A stretch of 11,588 nucleotides of DNA from JAEUPI01 sp035499355 (GTDB taxonomy: Bacteria; Pseudomonadota; Gammaproteobacteria; Burkholderiales; Burkholderiaceae_C), in the NCBI GenBank assembly GCA_035499355.1, contig DATJYZ010000278.1:1-11588 (forward strand), read 5' to 3'. This document shows positions 1 to 6,905 of the stretch, piece by piece. The notes below the pieces were generated by a model, which was not told the DNA's origin, searched no databases, and worked only from the letters and a program-made list of their open reading frames with translations. The first letter of the stretch is position 1. Every line of letters begins with the position of its first letter. A program made the translations under genes and the position numbers.

Positions 1-873
1 ATGGCGCTGTTCGTCAACGAGGGCAAGGTGGCCGACGTGTTCGGCCCCGGCATGTACAAGCTGACGACGCAGACGCTGCCGGTGCTCACCTACCTGAAGA
101 ACTGGGACAAGCTGTTCGAGAGCCCGTTCAAGAGCGACGTCTACTTCTTCAGCACGCGCCAGCAGGTCGATCAGCGCTGGGGCACCCAGCAGCCGGTGAC
201 GATCCGCGACAAGGATTTCGGCGCCGTGCGGCTGCGCGCGTTCGGCAACTACGCCTACCGCATCGCCGACCCGAAAAAGTTCCACACCGAGATCTCGGGC
301 ACGCGCGACACCTACACGGTGGCTGACCTCGACGGCCAGCTGCGCGGCCTGATGCTGCAGCACATCAGCGACGCGGTGGCGCGTTCGGGCATCGCGTTCC
401 TCGACCTGGCGGCCAACCAGATCGAGTTCGCCAAGCAGATCCAGGCGGCGACCGCGCCGAGCTTCGAGGCGATCGGCCTCAAGCTCGAGATGGTCACGGT
501 GCAGAACGTGTCGCTGCCCGAGGAGCTGCAGAAGATCCTCGACCAGAAGATCGGCATGGGCATGGTCGGCGGCGACATGGGCAAGTTCATGCAGTACCAG
601 ACCGCGCAGGCGATGCCCGAGCTCGCCAAGGGCGCGGCCGCGGGCGGCGGTGGTGTGGCGGGCGACGCGATGGGGCTCGGCGCCGGCGTCGCGCTCGGCC
701 AGGTGCTGGCGCAAAACCTGCAGCAGGGTCTGCAAGGCGGCGCCGCCGGCGGCGTCAAGCCGGCCGAGGTGATGGCCACGCTGGAGAAGCTCGGCGAGCT
801 CAAGGCCAAGGGCGTGCTCACCGACGAAGAGTTCGCGACGAAGAAGGCCGAGTTGCTGAAGAAGCTGAGCTGA
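1..873 (+). CDS. SPFH/band-7 domain protein with C-terminal SHOCT-like tail (5' partial)
   Basis: The visible 290 residues match the bacterial SPFH family often labelled virion core protein/YdjI-like. An SPFH beta/alpha core (about residues 1-185) carries the family-like stretches ALFVNEGKVADVFGPG, SPFKSDVYFF and VRLRAFGNYAYRI. A Gly/Ala-rich linker follows (about 205-250), and the last 35 residues (LEKLGELKAKGVLTDEEFATKK) form a SHOCT-like helical hairpin, a short module usually found at the ends of oligomerising proteins. Although the window begins with ATG, family members usually carry some 45-50 residues before the ALFVNEG strand, so the true start is probably upstream and this M internal. 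SPFH proteins scaffold membrane microdomains; the role here is inferred from neighbours. The stop lies 26 bases before the DUF4178 gene on the same strand, consistent with one operon. The family call is firm, the biochemical function unknown. Confidence 0.85.
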   Translation: MALFVNEGKVADVFGPGMYKLTTQTLPVLTYLKNWDKLFESPFKSDVYFFSTRQQVDQRWGTQQPVTIRDKDFGAVRLRAFGNYAYRIADPKKFHTEISGTRDTYTVADLDGQLRGLMLQHISDAVARSGIAFLDLAANQIEFAKQIQAATAPSFEAIGLKLEMVTVQNVSLPEELQKILDQKIGMGMVGGDMGKFMQYQTAQAMPELAKGAAAGGGGVAGDAMGLGAGVALGQVLAQNLQQGLQGGAAGGVKPAEVMATLEKLGELKAKGVLTDEEFATKKAELLKKLS

Positions 874-899
874 AACCCTCGCTCGCCCAGCGCTGACGC

Positions 900-2564
900 G
901 TGGCGACCACCCCGCAACGCGCCTACCGCGCCGCGTGCCCGAACTGCGGCGCGCCGGTCGAGTTCGCATCGGCCGCGTCGGCCAGCGCGGTGTGCAGCTT
1001 CTGCCGCAGCACGCTGGTGCGCGATGGCGATGCGCTGCGCCGCATCGGCGTCAGCGCAGAGCTGTTCGACGACCACTCGCCGCTGCAACTGCAGGCCGCT
1101 GGCCGCTACCAGGGCGCCGCGTTCACGCTGGTGGGCCGGCTGCAGGTCGGCTACTCCTCGAGCCCCCCAGCTCCGGCTGCGCCTGCGCGGCCCACGGCGG
1201 GGGCGCCAGGTGCGACCGGCGAAGCCGGACCGCATCTCGACGGCACCTGGAACGAGTGGCATGCGCTGTTCGACAGCGGCAAGAGCGGCTGGCTGTCGGA
1301 AGACAACGGCGCGTACGTCTTCGCGTTCGATGCGCCGCTGCAGGGCGCCGCGCCGCGCGCCGACGAGCTCGTCGCCGGCGAGCGCCGGCTGGTCGGCGGC
1401 GCCGCCTGGAGTGTCGCGTCGGTCACGCGCGCGCGCCTGATCGCCGCTCAGGGCGAGCTGCCGCGGCCGCCGCGCGTCGACGGCGGCGAGTTCGTCGTCG
1501 CCGATCTGCGCAACGAACGCGACGAGGTGGCCACGCTCGACTACGGCGATCCGAGCGGCGCCGTCGTGTGGTCGATCGGCCGCCCGGTGCGGCTGGCCGA
1601 ACTGGCGATGACGGGCTTGAGCGATGCGTCGGAGAAGACACTCGGCGGACAAGGCTTCCCCTGCCCCAGCTGCGGCGCGTCGCTGCAGCTGACGCTGGCG
1701 ACCACGCAGTCGGTCGCCTGCCACCAGTGCAAGGCGGTGATCGATGTCTCGCAGGGCATCGGGGCGGACCTGACGCACTACGCGCAGGACAACGCCGGCC
1801 ACGACGGCGCGCAGCCGCTGATCGCGCTCGGCAGCAGCGGCCGCCTGACGCTCGACGGTCGCGAACTGCCGTGGCAGGTGGTCGGCTACCAGGAGCGCTG
1901 CGACATTCCGTCCGGCGGCGACGACGAGCAGACCTTCTGGCGCGAGTACCTGCTGTACAACCGGCAGGAAGGCTTCGTCTTCCTGGTCGACAGCGAGGAC
2001 GGCTGGAGCTGGGTCAAGCCGCTCACCGGCGCGCCGCAGGTGCGCGGCGAGGTGGCCAGTTGGGCCGATCGCAGCTACCGCCAGCGCGAACGCTACGACG
2101 CCAAGGTGACCTGGGTGCTCGGCGAGTTCTACTGGCGCGTGCGGCGCGACGAGGTGGCGCGCGTCACCGACTACGTCGGCACCGGCGCGGCGTCGGCTCG
2201 GCGCCTGTCGAGCGAGCGCAGCGCAACCGAGCTCACCTGGTCGGAAGGCGCGGTGGTCGACGCGGCGGCGATCGCGCGTGCCTTCGGCATCGCGCCCCAG
2301 GCCGCCGCGACCCTGCAGCGCGCGGCCACGACGCTGGACAGCGGCCTGGTGAAGGTGGGCCTGATCATCGCCGTGGTGCTGCTGGTGCTGCTGCTGGGCT
2401 TCTGCTCCAGCAGCAGCAACGATTGCGGCGACGTCCGCGCCACCTTCGGCGAAGCGAGCAACGAGTACCGGCAATGCCTGCGCAACGCCGGTGGCGGCGG
2501 CGCTGGCGTTCGCAGCGGCGGTGGCTCGTATGGAGGGTACAGCAGCGGCGGCGGCCACAAATAG
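900..2564 (+). CDS. DUF4178 protein with two zinc ribbons, one transmembrane helix and a glycine-rich tail
   Basis: This 554-residue protein has two similar halves. The first starts with a zinc ribbon (C13, C16, C32, C35) and a DUF4178-like beta domain (about 60-165), interrupted by a Pro/Ala/Gly-rich insertion at about 86-112. The second starts with another ribbon (C255, C258, C274, C277) and a clearer DUF4178 domain (about 305-425, with YQERCDI, FWREYLLY and VLGEFYWRVRRDEV). A hydrophobic segment at about 485-501 (LIIAVVLLVLLLGF) should anchor it in the membrane, followed by a Ser/Cys-containing stretch and a Gly/Ser-rich C-terminus (about 530-554). The start is GTG; no convincing Shine-Dalgarno precedes it, but the first ribbon begins at residue 13, so a much later start would remove it. 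DUF4178 has no established function that I know of. Its place between SPFH and DUF350 genes suggests a membrane-bound partner or sensor in the same module; that is inference. Confidence 0.85.
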   Translation: MATTPQRAYRAACPNCGAPVEFASAASASAVCSFCRSTLVRDGDALRRIGVSAELFDDHSPLQLQAAGRYQGAAFTLVGRLQVGYSSSPPAPAAPARPTAGAPGATGEAGPHLDGTWNEWHALFDSGKSGWLSEDNGAYVFAFDAPLQGAAPRADELVAGERRLVGGAAWSVASVTRARLIAAQGELPRPPRVDGGEFVVADLRNERDEVATLDYGDPSGAVVWSIGRPVRLAELAMTGLSDASEKTLGGQGFPCPSCGASLQLTLATTQSVACHQCKAVIDVSQGIGADLTHYAQDNAGHDGAQPLIALGSSGRLTLDGRELPWQVVGYQERCDIPSGGDDEQTFWREYLLYNRQEGFVFLVDSEDGWSWVKPLTGAPQVRGEVASWADRSYRQRERYDAKVTWVLGEFYWRVRRDEVARVTDYVGTGAASARRLSSERSATELTWSEGAVVDAAAIARAFGIAPQAAATLQRAATTLDSGLVKVGLIIAVVLLVLLLGFCSSSSNDCGDVRATFGEASNEYRQCLRNAGGGGAGVRSGGGSYGGYSSGGGHK

Positions 2565-2599
2565 GCCGCGCGGCAGCGTGCTTGGATCGACGACAACAC

Positions 2600-2605
2600 A
2601 GGAGG
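2600..2605 (+). promoter_or_regulatory. Strong Shine-Dalgarno of the DUF350 gene
   Basis: AGGAGG lies 6 bases before the ATG at 2612. It is the best ribosome binding site in the operon; the genes on either side start with GTG and have weak or no such site. This suggests the small membrane protein is made in higher amounts than its neighbours (inference). Confidence 0.75.
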
Positions 2606-2611
2606 TCAATC

Positions 2612-2833
2612 ATGGGACTCGACTGGCTCAAGCCCGACGTCATCTTCGGCTCGATCCTCTACGCGGTGATCGGCGTCATCGTGTTGTGGCTCAGCTTCGT
2701 GGCGATCGACAAGATCACGCCGTACAAGCTGTGGGAGGAGATCCGCGACAAGAAGAACCTGGCGCTGGCGATCGTGGTGGGCGCCATGTTCATCGCCATC
2801 GGCCAGATCGTCGCGGCGGCGATCCACGGCTAG
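2612..2833 (+). CDS. DUF350 family small membrane protein (YjfL-like, single unit)
   Basis: The product is a 73-residue integral membrane protein with two predicted helices: about 9-31 (IFGSILYAVIGVIVLWLSF) and about 49-71 (LALAIVVGAMFIAIGQIVAA). The loop DKITPYKLWEEIRDKKN and the end AAAIHG are typical of DUF350. E. coli YjfL is longer and appears to contain two such units, so this is the minimal form, probably working as an oligomer. In E. coli the DUF350 gene yjfL lies near yjfJ (PspA family) and yjfC (glutathionylspermidine-synthetase-like), so a link of DUF350 with membrane stress and polyamine chemistry recurs. The gene is 47 bases after the DUF4178 gene and 10 bases before the aminopropyltransferase gene. 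The frame that reads into it from 935 is not coding upstream; the ATG with its strong ribosome binding site fixes the start. Confidence 0.88.
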   Translation: MGLDWLKPDVIFGSILYAVIGVIVLWLSFVAIDKITPYKLWEEIRDKKNLALAIVVGAMFIAIGQIVAAAIHG

Positions 2834-2843
2834 CTGCGCTGGC

Positions 2844-4430
2844 GTGACGCTGCCGCAGTCTCTCGACGCGAGCGGGCCCGCCGCGCGTGCCGGACCGCGC
2901 CCGGCCGAAGTGGCATTGCTGGCGTCGGTGTTCGTGGTCGCCGCCTGCGGGCTGGTGTACGAGCTCGCCGCCGGCGCGCTGGCGAGCTACCTGCTCGGCG
3001 ACTCGGTGTTGCAGTTCTCCACCGTGATCGGCACCTACCTGTTCGCGATGGGCGTCGGCTCGTGGCTGTCGCGCCACCTCGAGCGCGAGCTGGTGGCGCA
3101 GTTCCTGCGCATCGAGTTGGCCGTCGGGCTGATCGGCGGCCTGATGCCCGCGGCGCTGTTCGCCGCGTACAGCGTGTTGCCGCCCAGCGGCGGCGCGTCG
3201 TTTCGCGCCTTGCTCTACCTGCTGGTGTTGCTGGTCGGGGTACTGGTCGGGCTGGAGATTCCGCTGGTGATGCGGATCCTGAAGCGCCACTTCGGCGGAC
3301 GCTATGCGCTGAAGGAGCTGGTCGCGCAGGTGCTGACCTTCGACTACCTCGGCGCACTGGCGGTGGCGGTGGCGTTTCCGCTGCTGCTGGTGCCGCAGCT
3401 GGGCCTGGTGCGCACGGGGGTGCTGTTCGGGCTGCTCAACGCCGCGGTCGCGGTGTGGGCGCTGTGGCTGTTTCGCGGAGAGCTGGCGCGCTGGCGCGCC
3501 AACGCGCTGGCCTGCGCGGCCGCGGTGCTCGCGCTGACCGGCGCGATGGTCGGCGCCGACGCGCTGACCAGCTGGGCCGAAGACCGCTTCTATGGCGACC
3601 ACATCATCGTGCGCGAGAGCAGCGACTACCAGCGCGTGGTGGTCACCGCGGGCCCGACCGGCGTGCGCCTGTTCCTCAACGGCAACCTGCAGTTCCACTC
3701 GCGCGACGAGTACCGCTACCACGAGGCGCTGGTGCACCCGGCATTGGCCGCGCACGGCGCGCCGCGCCGGGTGCTGGTGCTCGGCGGCGGCGACGGCATG
3801 GCGGTGCGCGAGGTGCTCAGGTACCCGAGCGTCGAGCAGGTCGTGCTGGTCGAACTCGACCCGCACATCGTGGCGCTGTTTCGCGACCACGAGCTGTTGC
3901 GCCGCCTCAACGACGACGCGCTGCGCTCGCCGAAGCTGCGCGTGGTGCAGGCCGACGCCTTCACCTGGCTCGACGGCAACGACGGCGAGATGTTCGACGC
4001 CATCGTGATCGACTTTCCCGACCCGACCAACTTCTCGCTTGGCAAGCTCTACACCACCACCTTCTACGAGCGGGTCGATCGCCACCTCGCGGCCAGCGGC
4101 TTCGCGGTCGTGCAGACCACGTCGCCGTTGCTGGCGCGGCGCAGTTTCTGGACCGTGGTCAGCACCATCGAGGCGGTGGGCCTCGGCGCGACGCCCTATC
4201 ACGCGCACGTGCCGAGCTTCGGCGAGTGGGGCTTCGTGCTGATGAGCCGGCGCCCGTGGCAACCGCCGCGCGCGCTGCCCGCGGGCCTGCGCTTCCTGAC
4301 GGTCGACGGGCTGAGCGCGCTGCTGCAGTTTCCGCCCGACATGGCGCGCGTGAGCGCGCCGCCGAACCGGCTGTCGAACCAGGTGCTGGTGCACACCTAC
4401 GAAGAGGAATGGGGCAAGGTCCACCCCTGA
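2844..4430 (+). CDS. Membrane-fused spermidine-synthase-like aminopropyltransferase
   Basis: This 528-residue protein joins an N-terminal membrane domain (about 14-235, roughly seven hydrophobic helices) to a spermidine-synthase-fold domain (about 250-510). The enzyme half keeps the family hallmarks: the substrate-entry motif RESSDYQ (257-263), NGNLQFHSRDEYRYHEAL, the nucleotide-binding GGGDG (314-318), the acidic VELD that contacts the cofactor ribose (E337, D339), a further Asp in QADAF (D371) and the catalytic-loop IDFPDP (D390, D393). The expected reaction is transfer of aminopropyl from decarboxylated S-adenosylmethionine to an amine. The loop after D393 (TNFSLGKLYT) differs from the GPAESL form of classical SpeE, so the acceptor may not be putrescine. 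The start is a GTG 10 bases after the DUF350 stop with no clear ribosome binding site, so translation may be coupled. No S-adenosylmethionine decarboxylase gene is in view. Confidence 0.88.
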   Translation: MTLPQSLDASGPAARAGPRPAEVALLASVFVVAACGLVYELAAGALASYLLGDSVLQFSTVIGTYLFAMGVGSWLSRHLERELVAQFLRIELAVGLIGGLMPAALFAAYSVLPPSGGASFRALLYLLVLLVGVLVGLEIPLVMRILKRHFGGRYALKELVAQVLTFDYLGALAVAVAFPLLLVPQLGLVRTGVLFGLLNAAVAVWALWLFRGELARWRANALACAAAVLALTGAMVGADALTSWAEDRFYGDHIIVRESSDYQRVVVTAGPTGVRLFLNGNLQFHSRDEYRYHEALVHPALAAHGAPRRVLVLGGGDGMAVREVLRYPSVEQVVLVELDPHIVALFRDHELLRRLNDDALRSPKLRVVQADAFTWLDGNDGEMFDAIVIDFPDPTNFSLGKLYTTTFYERVDRHLAASGFAVVQTTSPLLARRSFWTVVSTIEAVGLGATPYHAHVPSFGEWGFVLMSRRPWQPPRALPAGLRFLTVDGLSALLQFPPDMARVSAPPNRLSNQVLVHTYEEEWGKVHP

Positions 4431-6043
4431 GCGCCCGCTTGCGCCGGCGTGCGCTGCTCGCCTCGACGCTCGGCGTGCCCGCGCTCGGCGGCCTGGCCGC
4501 CTGCACACCGAGCGACGCGCATCGCTTCGACGGCGGCTGGATCGGCGCGTCGCACGAGCGCGGGCATCGGCTGCGGTCACCGGGCCCGGCGTTCGGCGCG
4601 GGCGTGCAACTGGACACGCTGCGCACCGACGTGCTCGTCGTCGGCGCCGGCATCGCCGGCATGGCGTGCGCGCGCGCATTGGCGCGCGCGGGGGTCGACG
4701 ACCTGCTCGTGCTTGAGCTCGAAGCGGCGCCCGGCGGCAACAGCCGCGGCCACCGCCTCGGCGGCAGCGGCTGCCCGCTGGGTGCGCACTACCTGCCCCT
4801 GCCGGGACCACACGCGCGCGAGGTGAGCGAGTTGCTGTTCGAGCTGGGTCTGTTGCGACTCGAGGCCGGCCGCACCGTCGCCGACGAGCGCCATCTCTGC
4901 CACAGCCCGCAGGAGCGCTTGTTCTTCGACGGTCGCTGGCACGAGGGCCTGCTGCCGCCCGCGGCGCCGGACTCGCGCACCACGGCGCAGTACCGCGCGT
5001 TCGCACTGCGCGTCGATCGGGTGCAGCGCGACATCGCCTTTGCGCTGCCGACGCAGCGTGCCGCATGGACGGCGGCGCACGCGGCGCTCGATACGGTGAC
5101 GTTCGCGCAGTGGCTCGGGCGCGAGGGCTTCGACGACCCGCTGCTGCGCTGGTACCTCGACTACGCCTGCCGCGACGACTACGGCGCCGGCGTCGACACC
5201 GTATCGGCGTGGGCGGGGCTGCACTACTTCGCGAGCCGCCACGGCTTCGAGGCACCGGGCGACGATGCCCTCGAGCGCGATCCGCTGTTCACCTGGCCCG
5301 AGGGCAACGCCTGGCTGGTGGAGCGCCTGGCGGCACCGCTGGGCGAGCGCATGCGCACGGGGCACACGATCGTCCAGGTCGACGAGACGCGCGACACCGT
5401 GCAGGTGGTCGCGATCGACGAACACACGCAGCAGCCGCTGCGCATCGCCGCCAAGGTGGTGGTGGTGGCGGCGCCGCTGTTCGTCGCGCAACGCATCGTG
5501 TCGGCGCCGCCGGCGGCGCTGGTGGCCGCCGCCGGGCGCGCGCGCTACGCACCGTGGTTGGTCGCCAACCTCCTGCTCGACGCGCCGCTGTTCGAGCGTG
5601 CCGAAGGCGCGACGCTGGCGTGGGACAACGTGCGCCACGGTTCGCCGTCGCTCGGCTACGTGGCCGCACAGCACCAGAGCCTGCGCCCCGACACGCGCGC
5701 CACCGTGCTCACCGCGTATTGGGCACTGCGTGCCGATCAACGCGCCGCGCTCCTGACTGACGACTGGCGAGCCTGGGCGCAGCGGGTGATCGACGACCTG
5801 GCCGTCGCGCACCCCGACCTGCCGCGCAAGGTACAGCGGGTCGACCTGATGCGTCACGGCCACGCGATGCGCATCCCGGTGCCCGGCACGCGCGGCGACC
5901 CGGCGCTGACCGCGCTGATGCACGCGCGCGGCCGCGTGCAGTTCGCGCATGCCGATCTCGCCGGCTACTCGGTGTTCGAGGAGGCCTACACGCTCGGCGT
6001 GCAGGCGGCCGGCCGGGCGCTGCGCGAGTTACGCGGGGGATGA
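4409..6043 (+). CDS. FAD-dependent oxidoreductase, amine-oxidase fold, with probable Tat/lipoprotein signal
   Basis: The 544-residue product has a dinucleotide-binding motif VLVVGAGIAGMACARALA (about 75-92, GAGIAG at 79-84), then LVLELEAAPGGNSRGH, which resembles the GG-R region of amine oxidase/phytoene-desaturase-type flavoproteins. Near the end, VQFAHADLAGYSVFEEAYT (about 512-530) matches the C-terminal FAD-contact motif of flavin amine oxidases. Before the FAD domain is LRRRALLAS, a hydrophobic stretch and LAAC: an arginine-rich, Tat-like signal ending in a lipobox, so the protein is probably exported and lipid-anchored. The ATG at 4409 overlaps the upstream gene by 22 bases; GAAGAGGA abuts it. 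A CTG at 4427 (AAGGT six bases before) or TTG at 4439 would also keep the signal, so the start is uncertain. A polyamine-type substrate is inferred from the adjacent aminopropyltransferase gene; the sequence alone shows only the fold. Confidence 0.82.
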   Translation: MGQGPPLSARLRRRALLASTLGVPALGGLAACTPSDAHRFDGGWIGASHERGHRLRSPGPAFGAGVQLDTLRTDVLVVGAGIAGMACARALARAGVDDLLVLELEAAPGGNSRGHRLGGSGCPLGAHYLPLPGPHAREVSELLFELGLLRLEAGRTVADERHLCHSPQERLFFDGRWHEGLLPPAAPDSRTTAQYRAFALRVDRVQRDIAFALPTQRAAWTAAHAALDTVTFAQWLGREGFDDPLLRWYLDYACRDDYGAGVDTVSAWAGLHYFASRHGFEAPGDDALERDPLFTWPEGNAWLVERLAAPLGERMRTGHTIVQVDETRDTVQVVAIDEHTQQPLRIAAKVVVVAAPLFVAQRIVSAPPAALVAAAGRARYAPWLVANLLLDAPLFERAEGATLAWDNVRHGSPSLGYVAAQHQSLRPDTRATVLTAYWALRADQRAALLTDDWRAWAQRVIDDLAVAHPDLPRKVQRVDLMRHGHAMRIPVPGTRGDPALTALMHARGRVQFAHADLAGYSVFEEAYTLGVQAAGRALRELRGG

Positions 6044-6050
6044 GCGCCGC

Positions 6051-6779
6051 TCAGGCCGCGGCGTTCAACGCCTGCAGCCGCTCGACTGAACCGACGTCGG
6101 TCCAGGCGCCGTCCCACGCCTGTGCGCCGATGCGCCGTTGCGCGATGCCGGCGTCGAGCAGCGGACGCAGCGGCAACTTGGTGCCGACGGCGACGCGGTC
6201 GAACATCACGGCGCGGAACAGCCCCACGCTGGCCCAGGTGCGGCGCAGCGGCGCATCGGCCACTGCGAGCCCGTGCGCATCGATGCCGAAGTCGCCGCGC
6301 GGATGGTGCGGCGCATTGGGCACCAGCCACAGGTGCGCCCACAACGGCCCGGCGGCGAAGCGCCGCGCGAACGCAGCGTCGAACGCGAAGCCGGGCAGGT
6401 AGACGTCGCCCGAGACCACCCAGAAGCCATCATCGGGGTGTCGCGCCAGCAACGGCAGCGCCTTGGCGATGCCGCCGGCGGTCTCCAGCGCGCCGCCGTG
6501 GTCGCGGCCTTCCATCGAATACGCGATGCGCAGGCCGAAGCGCGCACCGTCGCCCAGCGCGGCGGGAAACTGCGCTTCCAGCCAGGCGGTGTTGATCACC
6601 ACGTCGCGCACCCCGGCGGCCGCCAGTGCCAGCAGGTGCCACTCGATCAGCGGTTTGCCGTGCACCGCGAGCAGCGGCTTGGGCGTGTGGTCGGTCAGCG
6701 GGCGCATGCGCACGCCGCGGCCCGCGGCCAGGATCAACGCCTTCAGGTTGTCGCGCGGCTGCGCGTCGGGGTCGGCCAT
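6051..6779 (-). CDS. murU: N-acetylmuramate alpha-1-phosphate uridylyltransferase (MurU)
   Basis: MurU makes UDP-MurNAc from UTP and MurNAc-1-phosphate in the cell-wall recycling route that bypasses de novo synthesis and fosfomycin's target. The 242-residue protein has the nucleotidyltransferase signature LILAAGRGVRMRPLT (15-29) with TPKPLL just after it, the MurU-like stretch GGALETAGGIAKALPLL (95-111) and the metal-binding Asp in VVSGDVYLP (D125). Length fits the family. The usual N-terminus begins close to LKALILAAG, so the first 11 residues are an extension or a later start is used. The stop is 7 bases from the convergent oxidoreductase stop, with no stem-loop between. Its partner kinase gene amgK, commonly just upstream of murU, is not here: tkt lies there divergently. 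A related sugar-1-phosphate nucleotidyltransferase cannot be excluded. Confidence 0.85.
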   Translation of the reverse strand: MADPDAQPRDNLKALILAAGRGVRMRPLTDHTPKPLLAVHGKPLIEWHLLALAAAGVRDVVINTAWLEAQFPAALGDGARFGLRIAYSMEGRDHGGALETAGGIAKALPLLARHPDDGFWVVSGDVYLPGFAFDAAFARRFAAGPLWAHLWLVPNAPHHPRGDFGIDAHGLAVADAPLRRTWASVGLFRAVMFDRVAVGTKLPLRPLLDAGIAQRRIGAQAWDGAWTDVGSVERLQALNAAA

Positions 6780-6905
6780 CGCGGGCGAGTGTATGCGTCG
6801 GTGTGCGTCGCACGCGCCCGGTGGACGCGGGGCGCTCGGTAGAATTCACGCCTCCCGCCTGCCCCGGCCCGCGCCTTCGAGCCGAAGGCGTTGGCCATCG
6901 ATCGC
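6780..6905. promoter_or_regulatory. Divergent murU/tkt promoter region
   Basis: This 126-base spacer must contain the promoters of both divergent genes. For tkt, TAGAAT at 6840-6845 resembles a -10 box, 60 bases before the ATG at 6906; no good -35 is found at 16-18 bases. For murU, the reverse complement of 6788-6793 reads TACACT, a weak -10 candidate only 8 bases before the start codon. An 11-base inverted repeat, GTGCG-T-CGCAC at 6803-6813, sits between them and could be a protein binding site. All are eye-found candidates without statistical support. Confidence 0.35.

Noticed and set aside
312..2609. Long open frame of 765 codons on the minus strand opposite the SPFH and DUF4178 genes
   Set aside because: Arg/Ala/Gln-rich composition without domains; typical antisense shadow of high-GC coding sequence. 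The plus-strand frames carry clear families.
935..2611. Upstream open extension of the DUF350 frame, which would give a 632-residue protein
   Set aside because: The translated extension is Arg-rich shadow; the ATG at 2612 has a strong ribosome binding site and gives the standard family length.
3062..4408. Upstream open extension of the flavoprotein frame, which would give a 993-residue protein
   Set aside because: The extension is Arg/Ala/Gly shadow of the aminopropyltransferase gene; the signal peptide starts near 4409-4439.
4665..4692. GC-alternating inverted repeat
   Set aside because: It lies inside the FAD-binding region where Ala/Arg codons explain it; no sign of a regulatory role.
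2790..5255. Long open frame of 821 codons on the minus strand opposite the aminopropyltransferase and flavoprotein genes
   Set aside because: Arg/His/Gln-rich shadow sequence; the plus strand has intact catalytic motifs across the same bases.
5451..5475. Short GTG-repeat run
   Set aside because: It encodes a valine-rich beta strand in the flavoprotein and is not an extended tandem repeat.
6044..6050. Terminator between the convergent oxidoreductase and murU genes
   Set aside because: Only 7 bases separate the stops and no stable stem with T-run is visible around them.
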